Below are positions 19,107 through 31,672 of a stretch of 64,000 nucleotides of DNA, in pieces. Under the pieces are notes generated by a model, which ran no database searches, was not told the origin of the DNA, and saw only the letters and a list, made by a program, of their open reading frames with translations. The translations under genes were made by a program, and so were the position numbers. The stretch is from Mycobacterium sp. 852014-52450_SCH5900713 (GTDB lineage: Bacteria; Actinomycetota; Actinomycetes; Mycobacteriales; Mycobacteriaceae): NCBI RefSeq assembly GCF_001667075.1, contig NZ_LZIL01000042.1, positions 62,001 through 126,000 of the forward strand. The letters run 5' to 3'. Every line of letters begins with the position of its first letter. The first letter of the stretch is position 1.

Positions 19107-20327
19107 ATGTCGAGTCCGCGCCGTGAATACGGCGATGCGCTGCGCTGTGGTGACCGCAGCGCAGCTGTGACCGAGATCCGGGCTACGTTGGCAGCGCTAG
19201 GGCTGCTGGACGGCGCCGAAGATGATCTCACCACCGGCGGGCATGTGCCCCCCGAGCTGTTCGATATCGAACTCGACCAGGCGGTACGCGCTTTCCAGCA
19301 GCACCGCGGCCTGCTGGTGGACGGCATCGTCGGCGAGGCCACCTATAGGGCGCTGAAAGAGGCGTCCTACCGGCTCGGCGCGCGCACGCTGTACCACCAA
19401 TTCGGTGCCCCGCTCTACGGTGACGACGTCGCCACCCTGCAGGCTCGCCTCCAGGACCTCGGTTTCTACACCGGCCTGGTCGATGGCCACTTCGGGTTGC
19501 AGACGCACAACGCGTTGATGTCTTACCAGCGTGAGTACGGGCTCGCCGCCGACGGCATCTGTGGTCCAGAGACATTGCGCTCCTTGTACTTTCTGAGCTC
19601 CCGCGTCACGGGCGGCTCACCGCACGCAATTCGCGAGGAGGAGCTGGTCCGCCGATCCGGACCCAAGCTGTCGGGCAAGCGGATCATCATCGATCCGGGC
19701 CGCGGCGGCACGGATCACGGCGAGCTCATGCAGGGTCCGTCGGGACCGGTCAGCGAAGCGGATGTGTTGTGGGACTTGGCAAGCCGCCTCGAGGGGCGGA
19801 TGACCGCCATCGGCATGGAAACCTTCTTGTCACGGCCGGTCAACCGCAGTCCGTCCGACGCCGAACGCGCTGCCACGGCCAACAACGTCGGGGCGGACCT
19901 GATGATCAGCCTGCGCTGTGAAAGCCAGCCCAGCCCCGCGGCCAACGGTGTGGCTTCCTTTCATTTCGGAAACTCGCACGGCTCGGTGTCCACGATCGGG
20001 CGCAATCTCGCCGACTTCATTCAACGAGAAGTTGTGGCCCGCACCGGGTTACGGGATTGCCGAACCCATGGCCGCACATGGGATCTGCTGCGCCTGACCC
20101 GGATGCCCACGGTGCAGGTGGACGTCGGCTACATCACCAATCCACAGGATCGCGCAATGCTGATCTCGACGCAGACCCGCGACGCCATCGCCGAAGGTAT
20201 CCTCGCCGCGGTCAAGCGGCTCTACCTCCTGGGCAAGAATGACCGGCCCACCGGCACATTCACCTTCGCCGAACTGCTGGCCCACGAACTGTCCGTGGAA
20301 CGCACCAGCCGGCTCGGCGGCTCCTAG
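19107..20327 (+). CDS. cwlM: CwlM, amidase-like regulator of MurA
   Basis: 406 aa, the same length as Rv3915. Two peptidoglycan-binding repeats (about 5-75 and 85-160) precede an N-acetylmuramoyl-L-alanine amidase (Amidase_3) fold. The first zinc ligand is lost: the usual DPGHGG reads DPGRGG (about residues 197-202). This agrees with mycobacterial work in which CwlM does not cut peptidoglycan but, when phosphorylated by PknB, activates MurA. The C-terminal Thr-rich region (PTGTFTFAELLAHE) carries the candidate phosphosites. GGAGGG precedes the ATG at 19107. The stop overlaps the convergent gene's stop by 3 bases. Confidence 0.9.
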   Translation: MSSPRREYGDALRCGDRSAAVTEIRATLAALGLLDGAEDDLTTGGHVPPELFDIELDQAVRAFQQHRGLLVDGIVGEATYRALKEASYRLGARTLYHQFGAPLYGDDVATLQARLQDLGFYTGLVDGHFGLQTHNALMSYQREYGLAADGICGPETLRSLYFLSSRVTGGSPHAIREEELVRRSGPKLSGKRIIIDPGRGGTDHGELMQGPSGPVSEADVLWDLASRLEGRMTAIGMETFLSRPVNRSPSDAERAATANNVGADLMISLRCESQPSPAANGVASFHFGNSHGSVSTIGRNLADFIQREVVARTGLRDCRTHGRTWDLLRLTRMPTVQVDVGYITNPQDRAMLISTQTRDAIAEGILAAVKRLYLLGKNDRPTGTFTFAELLAHELSVERTSRLGGS

Positions 20328-21076
20328 CCGATTTCGGCGCCCTGCAACGCATTTCCTGACGCAGACCCGGCCCCCACCGGCTCTTGCAGTTGTGCGGCTT
20401 CCAGCAGGCGCTCCAGTGCCGCCTCGACTTCGGCCTTCCACCCGAGACCCTTGTCCAGCTCGAGGCGCAGCCGCGGAAAGTACGGGTGTGGCGCCACCAC
20501 GACGAAACCCGCGTCCTGCAGAAACTCCGCATCGATGACGCAGTGGTCCACCGAGCAGTCACCGACGGCCTCCAGCACCGGCCGCACATCAGGCCCCACC
20601 GCCAGCGGGTCCTGCAGCTCCGACGCCGCCGGCGTGCGGCCGAAGGCTTCCAGCGCCCGCACTCCGCGTCGAACCAGTTCGTCGATCACCCGGGCAAGCA
20701 GCCCGTGCAGCACATCGTCGGCGGCCTGCCCGGGCTCGGTACCCATCGAAGTCAGCAGCACCGCGTCCGCTGAGACCGGCGCGGTGGGAAACCGCTGTGC
20801 CCGCGGCACCGCCCGCGGCGGCGCGTAGAACACGTAGCCCAGGCACGGCGGTTCGCTTTGGCTCCGGTCGTCGACGGCGGCCGTCGCGACCTGACCGCAC
20901 GACCCCCACTCCAGCATGACCATCGACAGCCAGGCTTCCTTCTCGAATTCCGGATCGGCGAGGTGGTCCTGATTACCGAGGGTCGCCGGGTCGACCTCCC
21001 AATACACGCAGCGACGCGCATGCTTGGGAAGCTGTTCGAAGGCCTCGAGGCGCAGCGGGGTGATTCGAGCGGACAC
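20324..21076 (-). CDS. GNAT-like acetyltransferase family protein (Rv3916c-like)
   Basis: 250 aa. The order ...CLGYVFYAPPRAVPRA...DAVLLTSMG...LLARVIDELVRRGVRALEAFG...CSVDHCVIDAEFLQDAGF... resembles a GCN5-type N-acetyltransferase core, though the acetyl-CoA loop is not canonical. The GTG at 21076 follows GGAGCCAGGAGG; upstream codons to 21184 are open but unlikely to be used. Convergent with cwlM. The substrate is unknown. Confidence 0.7.
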   Translation of the reverse strand: MSARITPLRLEAFEQLPKHARRCVYWEVDPATLGNQDHLADPEFEKEAWLSMVMLEWGSCGQVATAAVDDRSQSEPPCLGYVFYAPPRAVPRAQRFPTAPVSADAVLLTSMGTEPGQAADDVLHGLLARVIDELVRRGVRALEAFGRTPAASELQDPLAVGPDVRPVLEAVGDCSVDHCVIDAEFLQDAGFVVVAPHPYFPRLRLELDKGLGWKAEVEAALERLLEAAQLQEPVGAGSASGNALQGAEIG

Positions 21077-21331
21077 TAGCCTCCTGGCTCCTGTGCGGTA
21101 CTGCAGCCAATGGCACCGGCAACCCCTCCAGGATAAGAGAGGAGGTCGCAATCCGGCCAGCTTTGTCGTCGAGGCGCCGATCACGGCGCCGGAACGCTCG
21201 ATGCGTTACCGTCCAGACCGGTTCGTTATCGAAAATCGTTGAAACTCATGCGGTTTCGTAACACGGCGGGGGCTGTTGCCTATCCGTAACCGCTCCGGTG
21301 TCACAGTGACGTAATTACAGGGTATGGCGGG

Positions 21332-22315
21332 TCAGGCCTTGGCGGTGGTCATCATGTCGATGATTCGTTGCAGATCGTCCACGGAGCCGAATTCCACGAC
21401 GATCTTCCCTTTGCGTTTGCCCAGGCTGACCGTCACCCGGGTATCGAAGGCGTTCGACAGCCGATCGGCGACTTCCTGGAGGCCCGGCATCTGGATCGGC
21501 TTCCGCCGCTGGGGAGACGGCGCGCTCGCGCCGCTCCGATTTGCGAGCGTCACCGCCTCCTCGGTCGCCCGCACCGACAACCCCTCCGCGACGATCCGGC
21601 TGGCCAGTTCCTCCTGCGCCTCGGGCCCGGCCTCCAGCGATAGCAGAGCGCGGGCGTGGCCGGCCGACAGCACGCCCGCGGCCACCCGCCGTTGCACCGG
21701 AATCGGCAGCTTGAGCAACCGGATCATGTTGGTGATCAGTGGCCGCGAACGGCCGATGCGCGAGGCGAGTTCATCGTGGGTGACGCCGAATTCGTCGAGC
21801 AGCTGCTGGTATGCCGCCGCCTCTTCCAAGGGGTTTAGCTGCACCCGGTGGATGTTCTCCAGAAGGGCGTCGCGGAGCAGATTGTCATCGCCCGTCTCGC
21901 GCACGATGGTGGGGATGGTGGCGAGCCCGGCCTCTTGCGCGGCCCGCCAGCGCCGCTCCCCCATCACGATCTGATACCGCGGGCCCGTCTTGGCTCCGGG
22001 CACCGCCCGCACCACGATGGGCTGCAGCAGACCGAACTCGCGGATGGAGTGCACCAGCTCGGAGAGCGCCTCGTCGTCGAACACCTGCCGCGGCTGACGT
22101 GGATTGGGTTCGATGTCGGCGGGTGCGATTTCGCGATACACCGCGCCCGCTGGCGCCAGCTCCGGGCCCGGACCGCCGATCAGCACGTCCGCCGCCGCGT
22201 CCCCCATCCGCGGACCGAGGGTCGCGGGGCCGGAGTCACCTTCGGCGGGACCGGTCGGGATCAGCGAAGCCAGGCCGCGGCCGAGGCCGCCCTTCTTGCG
22301 TAACGGCTGCGTCAT
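21332..22315 (-). CDS. parB: Chromosome-partitioning protein ParB
   Basis: 327 aa. A basic N-terminus ([14 protein letters not shown], the ParA-contacting part), a ParB/Srx CTP-binding domain ([27 protein letters not shown]) and a helix-turn-helix ([20 protein letters not shown]) that reads parS, then a dimerisation C-terminus. It spreads from parS and, with ParA, segregates origins. The ATG at 22315 matches the M. tuberculosis N-terminus (MTQP); an upstream in-frame ATG at 22342 overlaps parA. Confidence 0.95.
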   Translation of the reverse strand: MTQPLRKKGGLGRGLASLIPTGPAEGDSGPATLGPRMGDAAADVLIGGPGPELAPAGAVYREIAPADIEPNPRQPRQVFDDEALSELVHSIREFGLLQPIVVRAVPGAKTGPRYQIVMGERRWRAAQEAGLATIPTIVRETGDDNLLRDALLENIHRVQLNPLEEAAAYQQLLDEFGVTHDELASRIGRSRPLITNMIRLLKLPIPVQRRVAAGVLSAGHARALLSLEAGPEAQEELASRIVAEGLSVRATEEAVTLANRSGASAPSPQRRKPIQMPGLQEVADRLSNAFDTRVTVSLGKRKGKIVVEFGSVDDLQRIIDMMTTAKA

Positions 22316-22338
22316 GGTCGTCCCTTCACGGATGGTGG

Positions 22339-24071
<1,733 letters not shown>

Positions 24072-24090
24072 CTACACGGCTGTAACTCGG

Positions 24091-24651
24091 CTAGTCGTGC
24101 AGGACGACAACTCTCCGTGCGGGCTCCACGCCCTCGCTCTCGCTGTGCACGCCCGGCACCGCCGCGACGGCATCGTGGACGATCTTGCGCTCGAACGGCG
24201 TCATGGGCGCGAGCTCTTCACGTTCGCCGGATTCCAGCACGCGCCGCGCCACCTTGTCGCCCAGGGCCGCCAACTCCTCGCGGCGCCGCCGGCGCCAACT
24301 GGCGATGTCGAGCATCAACCGGCTACGGACGCCCGTCTTCTGGTGCACGGCCAGCCGGGTGAGCTCCTGCAGCGCGTCGAGCACCTCGCCGCCGCGGCCC
24401 ACCAACTTGTTCAAGTCGTCACTACCGTCGATGCTCACGATCGCCCGGTTGCCTTCGACGTCCAGATCGATGTCCCCGTCGAAGTCCAACAGGTCCAACA
24501 ACTCTTCCAAGTAGTCGCCGGCTATCTCGCCCTCGGCGACCAATCGCTCCTCCTGGTCGTCGAAGTCCTCGGCGCCCTCCTCGGCCGGCCGCTCGGCTTC
24601 GAGTTCGGTATCCACGTCCCGTTCGTCGGTGGTGGTGTCTGCGTCGGTCAT
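24091..24651 (-). CDS. jag: KH/R3H RNA-binding protein Jag (KhpB-like)
   Basis: 186 aa: an acidic N-terminus, a KH domain (LNKLVGRGGEVLDALQELT) and an R3H domain (DIASWRRRRREELAALGDKVARR ... MTPFERKIVH, shown in parts). RNA-binding regulator linked to cell-wall growth in other bacteria. GAGGGAGA precedes the ATG at 24651. It lies directly downstream of yidC, the conserved order (Rv3920c). Confidence 0.92.
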   Translation of the reverse strand: MTDADTTTDERDVDTELEAERPAEEGAEDFDDQEERLVAEGEIAGDYLEELLDLLDFDGDIDLDVEGNRAIVSIDGSDDLNKLVGRGGEVLDALQELTRLAVHQKTGVRSRLMLDIASWRRRRREELAALGDKVARRVLESGEREELAPMTPFERKIVHDAVAAVPGVHSESEGVEPARRVVVLHD

Positions 24652-24730
24652 GTCTTTCTCTCCCTCATCCACGGGTCCCTGCCAATGGGTCGCCCTGCCA
24701 GGGCAGCCCGGTATGGCGATGTCTCCCTTG

Positions 24731-25840
24731 TCAGCGTTTGCGTTTCTTGGGTCGTGCGCCCGGTCGCGGAGTGCGGTTGGGCGTGCCACCGTTTTGTCCA
24801 CTCGGATTCGGATTGTCCGCCTCGGGCTTCGCCGATGGGACTTCGCCGGCGGCGGCCTCGGAGTCCGCCTCCCCCTCGGCGGCCGTCGACGACCCGTTGC
24901 CCACCGGCTGTCCCGGCTTCGGGTTGCGCTTCGGTTTCACCCCGGGCGCCGGCGCGTTGGCCGCCCGGCGCTCCAGCGCTTCTTGCTTCTTGGCCTCGTC
25001 CTCTTTTTCGATCATGCTGAACACGTAGTGCTGCTGACCGAATGTCCAGATGTTGTTCGCGAACCAGTACAGGATGATCGCGAGCGGCAGGAACGGACCG
25101 CCGACGACCACGCCGAGCGGAAACACATACAGCGCAAGCTTGTTCATCATCGCCGTCTGCGGATTGGCTGCGGCTTCTGCGCTCTGCCGCGCCACCGATG
25201 CCCGGCTGTTGAAGTAGGTCGCGATGCCGGCCAGGATCATCACCGGGGCGCCGACCGCGATGACCGCCGGCCGGCTGAAGAAGGTGAACGCGTCCAGCCC
25301 CGTCCGCTGCGTCATGAACGCGCCGATCGGTGCGCCGAACAAGTTGGCATCCAGGAAGTGCCCGACATCCGTCGGAGTGAAGACATAGTTTCCGGTGAGG
25401 CGGTTCTGCACCACCGACAGGTGCGGCTGACCGAAGCCCCCGGTGGTCCGGTTGAACGACCGCAACACGTGATACAGGCCAATGAACACCGGGATCTGCG
25501 CGAGCATCGGCAAGCACCCGAGGATGGGGTTGAACCCGTGCTCGCGTTGCAGCTTCTGCATCTCCAGCGCCATCCGCTGGCGGTCTTTCCCGTACTTCTT
25601 CTGCAGCGCCTTGATCTGCGGTTGCAGTTCCTGCATCTGACGGGTGGTGCGGATCTGCCGCACGAAGGGCTTGTACAGCAGCGCTCTCAGGGTGAACACC
25701 AGGAACATCACCGACAGCGCCCACGCGAAGAAGTTCGACGGTCCCAGCATCGAGGCGAACAGCTTGTACCAAGCCCACATGATCCACGACACCGGGTAGT
25801 AGACGAAGTCGAGGCTAAAGAAATCAAACAAGAGTTCCAC
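24731..25840 (-). CDS. yidC: Membrane protein insertase YidC
   Basis: 369 aa, Gram-positive-type YidC with about five membrane helices and a conserved core ([38 protein letters not shown]), then a long Pro/Lys-rich tail ending KKRKR that probably touches the ribosome. It inserts proteins into the inner membrane. The GTG at 25840 has GAGGGGAGA upstream and matches the M. tuberculosis start; earlier codons would overlap yidD. Confidence 0.93.
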   Translation of the reverse strand: MELLFDFFSLDFVYYPVSWIMWAWYKLFASMLGPSNFFAWALSVMFLVFTLRALLYKPFVRQIRTTRQMQELQPQIKALQKKYGKDRQRMALEMQKLQREHGFNPILGCLPMLAQIPVFIGLYHVLRSFNRTTGGFGQPHLSVVQNRLTGNYVFTPTDVGHFLDANLFGAPIGAFMTQRTGLDAFTFFSRPAVIAVGAPVMILAGIATYFNSRASVARQSAEAAANPQTAMMNKLALYVFPLGVVVGGPFLPLAIILYWFANNIWTFGQQHYVFSMIEKEDEAKKQEALERRAANAPAPGVKPKRNPKPGQPVGNGSSTAAEGEADSEAAAGEVPSAKPEADNPNPSGQNGGTPNRTPRPGARPKKRKR

Positions 25841-26165
25841 TCTCCCCTCGCGCCGCCGGGCGGGCCCAAGCGTCGCTGGCATCTTCGAAGTTCACGTGAC
25901 ATCCCGAGCGCTCCGGGATCGGATCCCATCCGCCCCGATGCCATGGTCCGCACTTGGCAAGCCTGACCACAGCCAACCAACTCCCCCGCATCAAGCCGTA
26001 CTCGGTCAGCGCGTCGACCGCATACTGGCTGCACGTCGGCACGAAGCGACATGTCGCCGGCCGCAGCGGCGAAACCATGTGCCGGTACAGCTGGATCAGA
26101 GAAATCAGGCCCCGCACGGTCGCCGCGCCCAACGGATGGATGGCGCCGCGTGCCGGCGCGGTCAC
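25824..26165 (-). CDS. yidD: Membrane insertion efficiency factor YidD
   Basis: 113 aa with an N-terminal amphipathic helix and the family cysteines [15 protein letters not shown] and [13 protein letters not shown]. It assists YidC. The GTG at 26165 overlaps the rnpA stop (GTGA), and its end overlaps yidC by 17 bases, so the rpmH-rnpA-yidD-yidC-jag cluster is tightly coupled. Confidence 0.92.
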   Translation of the reverse strand: MTAPARGAIHPLGAATVRGLISLIQLYRHMVSPLRPATCRFVPTCSQYAVDALTEYGLMRGSWLAVVRLAKCGPWHRGGWDPIPERSGCHVNFEDASDAWARPAARGESGTLV

Positions 26166-26524
26166 TCTTGCCGTCCCGCCGACTCGAGCGCCCGCCGCAA
26201 ACCTCGGCGCAACTCCTGTGCCAATCGCTCCGACGACGCGGTCCGACTGCCGGGCAACGCCCGGATCACCAACTGATCGGAATCTTCGAGCTGCCCCAAG
26301 ATGGATCGCGCCACATGTCGCAGCCGCCGCGACACCCGATGGCGTTCCACGGCCGAGCCCACCGACTTGCCGACAATCAATCCGACCCGCGGAGCCGTCG
26401 CGACATCGTGATCGCTCGCCCGCCGGATGTGGACCACGATGTCGGGTTGCCAGGCGCGGACGCCCTGCTTCACCGTCGCGTCAAACTCCGTTGACCGCCT
26501 CATGCGGTTGCGTGCGGAAAGCAC
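26162..26524 (-). CDS. rnpA: Ribonuclease P protein component
   Basis: 120 aa. It binds RNase P RNA to mature tRNA 5' ends. Basic, with the family's [20 protein letters not shown]; the common RNR motif reads RHR here. GTG start at 26524. It follows rpmH by 23 bases. Confidence 0.92.
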   Translation of the reverse strand: MLSARNRMRRSTEFDATVKQGVRAWQPDIVVHIRRASDHDVATAPRVGLIVGKSVGSAVERHRVSRRLRHVARSILGQLEDSDQLVIRALPGSRTASSERLAQELRRGLRRALESAGRQE

Positions 26525-26547
26525 CGCCGAAAAACCCGACGTTGCGA

Positions 26548-26691
26548 TCAGGCAGATAGCGCGCGGCGCCCCTTACGGCGCCGGCTCGACACAATCGAGC
26601 GTCCGGCGCGGGTTCGCATGCGCAACCGGAAGCCATGCACGCGGGCTCGGCGCCGGTTGTTCGGCTGGAAGGTCCGCTTGCCCTTGGCCAC
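26548..26691 (-). CDS. rpmH: 50S ribosomal protein L34
   Basis: 47 aa: [20 protein letters not shown] and so on, the universal L34 sequence with its KRTFQPN start. GTG start at 26691 preceded by GAGGAGAACG. It heads the minus-strand operon running away from dnaA; the promoter must lie in 26692-27242. Confidence 0.96.
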   Translation of the reverse strand: MAKGKRTFQPNNRRRARVHGFRLRMRTRAGRSIVSSRRRKGRRALSA

Positions 26692-27242
26692 GACGTTCTC
26701 CTCGTTGTGTCTCGCATTTCCAGCCGGCCGGCCAGACGTCTCGCTCAGGTTCGTCTGCGGGTCGGTCGGAGGTAATCTTGCTGCTGGCCGGCGCGGTCCC
26801 CAGGCAGACCTGGGTCGCAGCCGCATCGCCGACTTTCGGGCGACTGTTTGAGGGTACTGACCACGCTTCGCCTGGTCAAACCTGGCCTGCCCCAACGCAG
26901 CCCCCGGTCGCGAGTCGCACCGGGCCCAAGGAACCCTAAACAACCCGATTGGAATGCAGCAGAACGGTTGGCAGCCGCACGGAAAACTGTTAGCTTCTGC
27001 CAGTGTCGTTTTAGACTGCAACGGCGCTCCACAACGAAGCGAGGATGGTGGGTCGACTAGCTGCCTAGACAGCCGTCAACGGTTTTCTTCCAGCACGGAG
27101 ATCGCGAGCCGTCGCCGGTAGGTGCGGGTTCGCATACGCTCATCCTGTCCACACCTGTGTATAACTATGTGGACAGTCGCTTTGTTCACCAAGCGTGGTT
27201 GTAGCTTGACCCGGGATGCTCGAGAACCAGGGGGATGCGTCG
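26692..27242. promoter_or_regulatory. rpmH-dnaA divergent control region
   Basis: 551 bases without a gene. On the plus strand, TTGGCA (26968-26973) and TAGCTT (26991-26996) are 17 bases apart, a good sigma-A promoter for dnaA. Two DnaA-box-like sites face each other nearer the gene: CTGTCCACA at 27145-27153 and TGTGGACAG at 27168-27176, suggesting DnaA autoregulation. The rpmH promoter on the other strand was not pinned down. Confidence 0.7.
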
Positions 27243-28775
27243 TTGACCGATGACCCCGGTTCAGGGTTCACGACCGTGTGGAACGCGGTTGTTTCCGAAC
27301 TCAACGGCGAATCCACCCCCGACGGGGTAGTCGCTAACCGCACCACGCTCATCACTCCCCTGACACCACAGCAACGGGCCTGGCTGAACCTGGTGCAGCC
27401 GTTGACCATCGTCGAGGGATTCGCGCTGCTGTCGGTGCCGAGCAGTTTCGTCCAGAACGAGATCGAACGTCATCTGCGCGCCCCCATCACCGACGCCCTC
27501 AGCCGCCGGCTCGGACAGCAGATCCAGCTCGGGGTGCGCATCGCGCCGCCCGATGACGACGCCGACGATGTTGTGATTCCGCAGGGTGAATCATTTCCCC
27601 AAACCGAAGCGCCGTTCGCGGAAGAGGACGCGATCGACGCCGACGAGGCAGACGAGAACGGCGACGGGGCCGAGGGTGCGCCGCAGAGTTGGCCGAACTA
27701 CTTCACCGAGCGTCCGCACCACGCCGATCCGGCGGTAGCCGGCGGTACGAGCCTGAACCGCCGCTACACCTTCGACACCTTCGTCATCGGAGCCTCCAAT
27801 CGCTTCGCGCACGCCGCGGCTCTGGCGATCGCCGAGGCACCGGCGCGCGCTTACAACCCGCTCTTCATTTGGGGCGAATCCGGTCTGGGTAAGACGCACC
27901 TGCTGCACGCCGCCGGCAACTACGCCCAACGGCTGTTTCCCGGGATGCGGGTCAAGTACGTGTCCACCGAGGAATTCACCAACGACTTCATCAACTCGCT
28001 GCGCGACGACCGCAAGGTGGCATTCAAGCGCAGCTACCGCGACGTCGACGTGCTGCTCGTCGATGACATCCAGTTCATCGAGGGCAAGGAAGGTATCCAG
28101 GAAGAGTTCTTCCATACCTTCAACACCCTGCACAACGCCAACAAGCAGATCGTCATCTCCTCGGACCGCCCACCCAAACAACTCGCCACCCTCGAAGACC
28201 GCTTACGCACCCGGTTCGAGTGGGGCTTGATCACCGACGTCCAGCCGCCCGAACTCGAGACCCGCATCGCGATCTTGCGTAAGAAGGCACAGATGGAGCG
28301 GCTCGCGGTCCCCGACGACGTCCTTGAGCTCATCGCCAGCAGCATCGAACGCAACATCCGCGAACTCGAGGGCGCCCTCATCCGCGTTACCGCGTTCGCG
28401 TCGTTGAACAAGACGCCGATCGATAAGGCACTGGCCGAGATCGTGCTGCGCGACCTCATCGCCGATGCCAGCACGATGCAGATCAGCGCGGCGACGATCA
28501 TGGCGGCCACGGCCGAATACTTCGACACCACCGTGGAAGAACTACGCGGCCCAGGCAAGACCCGCGCGCTGGCGCAGTCACGCCAGATCGCGATGTACCT
28601 GTGCCGCGAGCTGACCGACCTGTCGCTGCCCAAGATCGGCCAGGCATTCGGTCGTGACCACACCACGGTGATGTACGCGCAGCGCAAGATCTTGTCCGAG
28701 ATGGCCGAGCGGCGTGAGGTCTTCGATCACGTCAAAGAGCTCACCACTCGCATCCGGCAACGCTCCAAGCGCTGA
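27243..28775 (+). CDS. dnaA: Replication initiator DnaA
   Basis: 510 aa. It binds DnaA boxes and opens oriC. Domain I (about 1-90), a variable acidic linker (about 105-160), the AAA+ domain with Walker [14 protein letters not shown] (about 210-222) and Walker [11 protein letters not shown], and domain IV with the DNA-binding [14 protein letters not shown]. The TTG at 27243 is chosen because the product then starts [16 protein letters not shown] as in other mycobacteria, with AGGGGG 10-15 bases upstream; an ATG at 27216 is in frame but upstream of that ribosome binding site. Confidence 0.97.
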   Translation: MTDDPGSGFTTVWNAVVSELNGESTPDGVVANRTTLITPLTPQQRAWLNLVQPLTIVEGFALLSVPSSFVQNEIERHLRAPITDALSRRLGQQIQLGVRIAPPDDDADDVVIPQGESFPQTEAPFAEEDAIDADEADENGDGAEGAPQSWPNYFTERPHHADPAVAGGTSLNRRYTFDTFVIGASNRFAHAAALAIAEAPARAYNPLFIWGESGLGKTHLLHAAGNYAQRLFPGMRVKYVSTEEFTNDFINSLRDDRKVAFKRSYRDVDVLLVDDIQFIEGKEGIQEEFFHTFNTLHNANKQIVISSDRPPKQLATLEDRLRTRFEWGLITDVQPPELETRIAILRKKAQMERLAVPDDVLELIASSIERNIRELEGALIRVTAFASLNKTPIDKALAEIVLRDLIADASTMQISAATIMAATAEYFDTTVEELRGPGKTRALAQSRQIAMYLCRELTDLSLPKIGQAFGRDHTTVMYAQRKILSEMAERREVFDHVKELTTRIRQRSKR

Positions 28776-29314
28776 CGCCGGGCCGCTCTGCGCCCTGAGA
28801 CCGCGGAATTAATTCCAAAAAACTTCTCGCACGTCTGTCACACCCGCCACACGCGGAAGTTGTGCGCAGGACTGTGCACAACGCAATCAAACACCCGTGT
28901 ACTAAGAGGCGCCGCGTGCACAGGCGTCCTTCCTCCCCAGCGGCCCAACACTCGACACACAGTCGTCCACGCGGTGATCCACAGCCCGATCCGCCGCCCT
29001 AGCTGCATCAAGCCGCCGCTGTCCCCAATCTGCACAGGCCTTATTACTAGTACTGAGATCTCTTCGTCGTTTCTTCTTTGAAATACAGCGTTGGGGACGA
29101 GCGATCGAATCCCTGTCGAGGATCCGTCGGTAACCCGGCTTGTCGGGCTTCGCGATTAGCTTTCAAGATGGCCGCGGACGATCTACGGTTGTTCTTCGAC
29201 TGCCGTTGCGGTCGCCGGTGGCATGACATGTCGGTGGCGTCCGTCGCGGAGCCCCAAGCTAGCGGGGAGAGGCTAGCCACTGACTTTTAAACGCTCGGCA
29301 GGTGAAGGGACGCT
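28776..29314. other. oriC: Chromosomal replication origin oriC (dnaA-dnaN interval)
   Basis: 539 bases between dnaA and dnaN, the mycobacterial oriC location. DnaA-box-like nonamers: TTGTGCGCA (28860-28868), TGTGCACAA (28873-28881, reverse), TCGTCCACG (28963-28971) and TGATCCACA (28975-28983), with weaker ones between. AT-rich stretches at 28805-28828 and 29041-29085 are candidates for unwinding. The last 200 bases must also carry the dnaN promoter. No coding sequence is believed. Confidence 0.9.
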
Positions 29315-30514
29315 ATGGACGCGGCGACGACAAGAGCTGGCCTCAGCGACTTGAAGTTTCGTTTGGTGCGGGAGTCCTTCGCCGACGCGGTGTCGTGGGT
29401 GGCGAAGAACCTGCCGACCCGGCCGGCGGTGCCGGTGCTGTCGGGAGTGTTGTTATCGGGCTCCGATGAGGGCTTGACCATCTCCGGATTCGACTACGAA
29501 GTTTCCGCAGAAGCGCAGGTTGCAGCGGAAATCGCTTCTCCCGGAAGCGTTTTGGTGTCCGGCCGATTGTTGTCAGACATCACTCGGGCGTTGCCGAACA
29601 AGCCTGTCGACTTTTACGTCGACGGTAATCGCGTCGCGCTGAACTGCGGCAGCGCGCGATTCTCGCTGCCGACCATGGCGGTCGAGGATTACCCGACGCT
29701 GCCGGGCTTGCCGGAAGAGACCGGGACGCTGCCCGCTGAGCTCTTCGCGGAGGCGATCAGTCAGGTGGCCATTGCGGCCGGCCGCGACGACACGCTGCCG
29801 ATGCTGACCGGGATCCGGGTCGAGATTTCAGGTAACACGGTGGTTTTGGCGGCCACCGATCGGTTCCGGCTGGCGGTGCGCGAGCTGACCTGGTCCGCGT
29901 CGTCGCCCGACATCGAAGCCGCCGTCCTGGTACCGGCGAAAACGTTGGCCGAGGCGGCAAGGGCCGGCGCGGACGGTTCCGAGGTGCGTTTGTCGCTGGG
30001 CGCAGGCAGCGGGGTCGGCAAAGACGGTCTGCTGGGCATCAGCGGGAACGGCAAGCGCAGTACTACGCGGCTGCTCGATGCGGAGTTCCCGAAGTTCCGC
30101 CAGCTGTTGCCGGCCGAGCACACGGCGGTGGCCACCATCAACGTGGCCGAGTTGACCGAGGCGATCAAGCTGGTTGCGTTGGTGGCCGATCGGGGCGCCC
30201 AGGTGCGGATGGAATTCTCGGAAGGCTCGCTGCGGCTGTCCGCGGGCGCCGACGATGTCGGCCGGGCCGAGGAGGATCTTGCGGTCGATTTCGTCGGCGA
30301 GCCGTTGACGATTGCGTTCAACCCGACGTATCTCACCGATGGTCTCGCGGCCGTTCATTCGGAGCGGGTCTCGTTCGGTTTCACGACGCCGGGTAAGCCG
30401 GCGTTGCTGCGGCCGGCTTCGGCCGACGACAGTCCGCCCGCCGGCAACGGGCCCTTCGGGGCGTTCCCGACGGATTATGTCTACCTGTTGATGCCAGTTC
30501 GGTTGCCCGGATAG
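29315..30514 (+). CDS. dnaN: DNA polymerase III sliding clamp (beta)
   Basis: 399 aa, three clamp repeats, with the family's [16 protein letters not shown] and the C-terminal [12 protein letters not shown]. It tethers polymerase to DNA. GGTGAAGGG precedes the ATG at 29315. recF starts immediately after its TAG. Confidence 0.96.
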   Translation: MDAATTRAGLSDLKFRLVRESFADAVSWVAKNLPTRPAVPVLSGVLLSGSDEGLTISGFDYEVSAEAQVAAEIASPGSVLVSGRLLSDITRALPNKPVDFYVDGNRVALNCGSARFSLPTMAVEDYPTLPGLPEETGTLPAELFAEAISQVAIAAGRDDTLPMLTGIRVEISGNTVVLAATDRFRLAVRELTWSASSPDIEAAVLVPAKTLAEAARAGADGSEVRLSLGAGSGVGKDGLLGISGNGKRSTTRLLDAEFPKFRQLLPAEHTAVATINVAELTEAIKLVALVADRGAQVRMEFSEGSLRLSAGADDVGRAEEDLAVDFVGEPLTIAFNPTYLTDGLAAVHSERVSFGFTTPGKPALLRPASADDSPPAGNGPFGAFPTDYVYLLMPVRLPG

Positions 30515-31672
30515 GTGTACGTCCGGCATTTGGGACTGCGTGATTTCCGGTCCTGGGCGCACGCCGACCTCGAACTGGAGCCGGGCCGGACGGTGTTCAT
30601 CGGGTCCAATGGCTTCGGTAAGACGAATCTCATTGAGGCACTTTGGTTTTCGACAACATTGGGTTCACATCGCGTGGGCACCGATACACCGCTGATCCGG
30701 GCGGGTGCCGACCGAGCGGTGGTGTCGACAATCGTGGTCAACGAGGGCAGGGAATGCGCGATCGACCTGGAGATCGCGGCAGGGCGGGCCAACAAGGCGC
30801 GGTTGAATCGGTCACCGGTGCGCAGCACGCGCGAGGTGATCGGAGTTTTGCGCGCTGTGCTTTTTGCTCCCGAAGACTTGGCTTTGGTGCGTGGGGATCC
30901 CGCGGAGCGGCGCCGCTACCTGGATGACCTGGCGACGGTGCGACGGCCGGCGGTGGCGGCGGTGCGCGCGGATTACGAGAAGGCGCTGCGCCAGCGCACC
31001 GCATTGCTGAAGTCCGCTGGCGGAATCCGGCACCGGGGTGACCGCGGCGCCCTGGACACCCTCGACGTGTGGGACAGCCGGTTGGCGGAGCACGGCGCGG
31101 AGTTGATGGCAGCGCGCATCGACCTGGTCAACCAGTTGGCGCCGGAGGTGGAGAAGGCTTATCAGTTGCTGGCCCCGGCGTCGCGGCCGGCGGCGATCGC
31201 GTATCGCACCAGCCTCGGCGCACACGCGGCGGCGGGCGGCGGCGGTAGCGACCGCGAGTTTCTGGAGGCGGCCCTGTTGGCCGCGTTGGCCGAACGCCGT
31301 GATGCGGAGTTGGATCGCGGGATGTGTCTGGTGGGGCCGCATCGCGACGATCTGGAGCTCTGGCTGGGTGATCAACCGGCGAAAGGCTTTGCCAGTCATG
31401 GGGAATCGTGGTCTTTCGCGGTGGCGCTGCGGTTGGCGTCATACGAATTGCTGCGAGCCGACGGGAGTGAACCGGTGTTGCTGCTCGACGACGTGTTCGC
31501 CGAACTCGACGCGGCCCGCCGCCGAGCATTGGCGACGGTGGCGGAATCGGCGGAGCAGGTACTGGTGACCGCCGCGGTGCTGGAAGACATTCCGGCGGAC
31601 TGGGACGCCACGCAGGTGTACATCGACTTGCGCGACGACGACCTCGGTCGGGTTTCGGCGGTGCGGTCATGA
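30515..31672 (+). CDS. recF: Recombination mediator RecF
   Basis: 385 aa SMC-like ATPase. Walker [19 protein letters not shown] near residue 28-45 and signature/Walker [13 protein letters not shown] near residue 322. It loads RecA at gapped DNA. The GTG at 30515 abuts the dnaN stop; the 3' end overlaps the next gene by 4 bases. Confidence 0.94.
   Translation: MYVRHLGLRDFRSWAHADLELEPGRTVFIGSNGFGKTNLIEALWFSTTLGSHRVGTDTPLIRAGADRAVVSTIVVNEGRECAIDLEIAAGRANKARLNRSPVRSTREVIGVLRAVLFAPEDLALVRGDPAERRRYLDDLATVRRPAVAAVRADYEKALRQRTALLKSAGGIRHRGDRGALDTLDVWDSRLAEHGAELMAARIDLVNQLAPEVEKAYQLLAPASRPAAIAYRTSLGAHAAAGGGGSDREFLEAALLAALAERRDAELDRGMCLVGPHRDDLELWLGDQPAKGFASHGESWSFAVALRLASYELLRADGSEPVLLLDDVFAELDAARRRALATVAESAEQVLVTAAVLEDIPADWDATQVYIDLRDDDLGRVSAVRS

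Noticed and set aside
29078..29290. 70-aa open frame between oriC and dnaN
   Set aside because: No ribosome binding site, no recognisable protein, and it lies in the known origin/promoter region.
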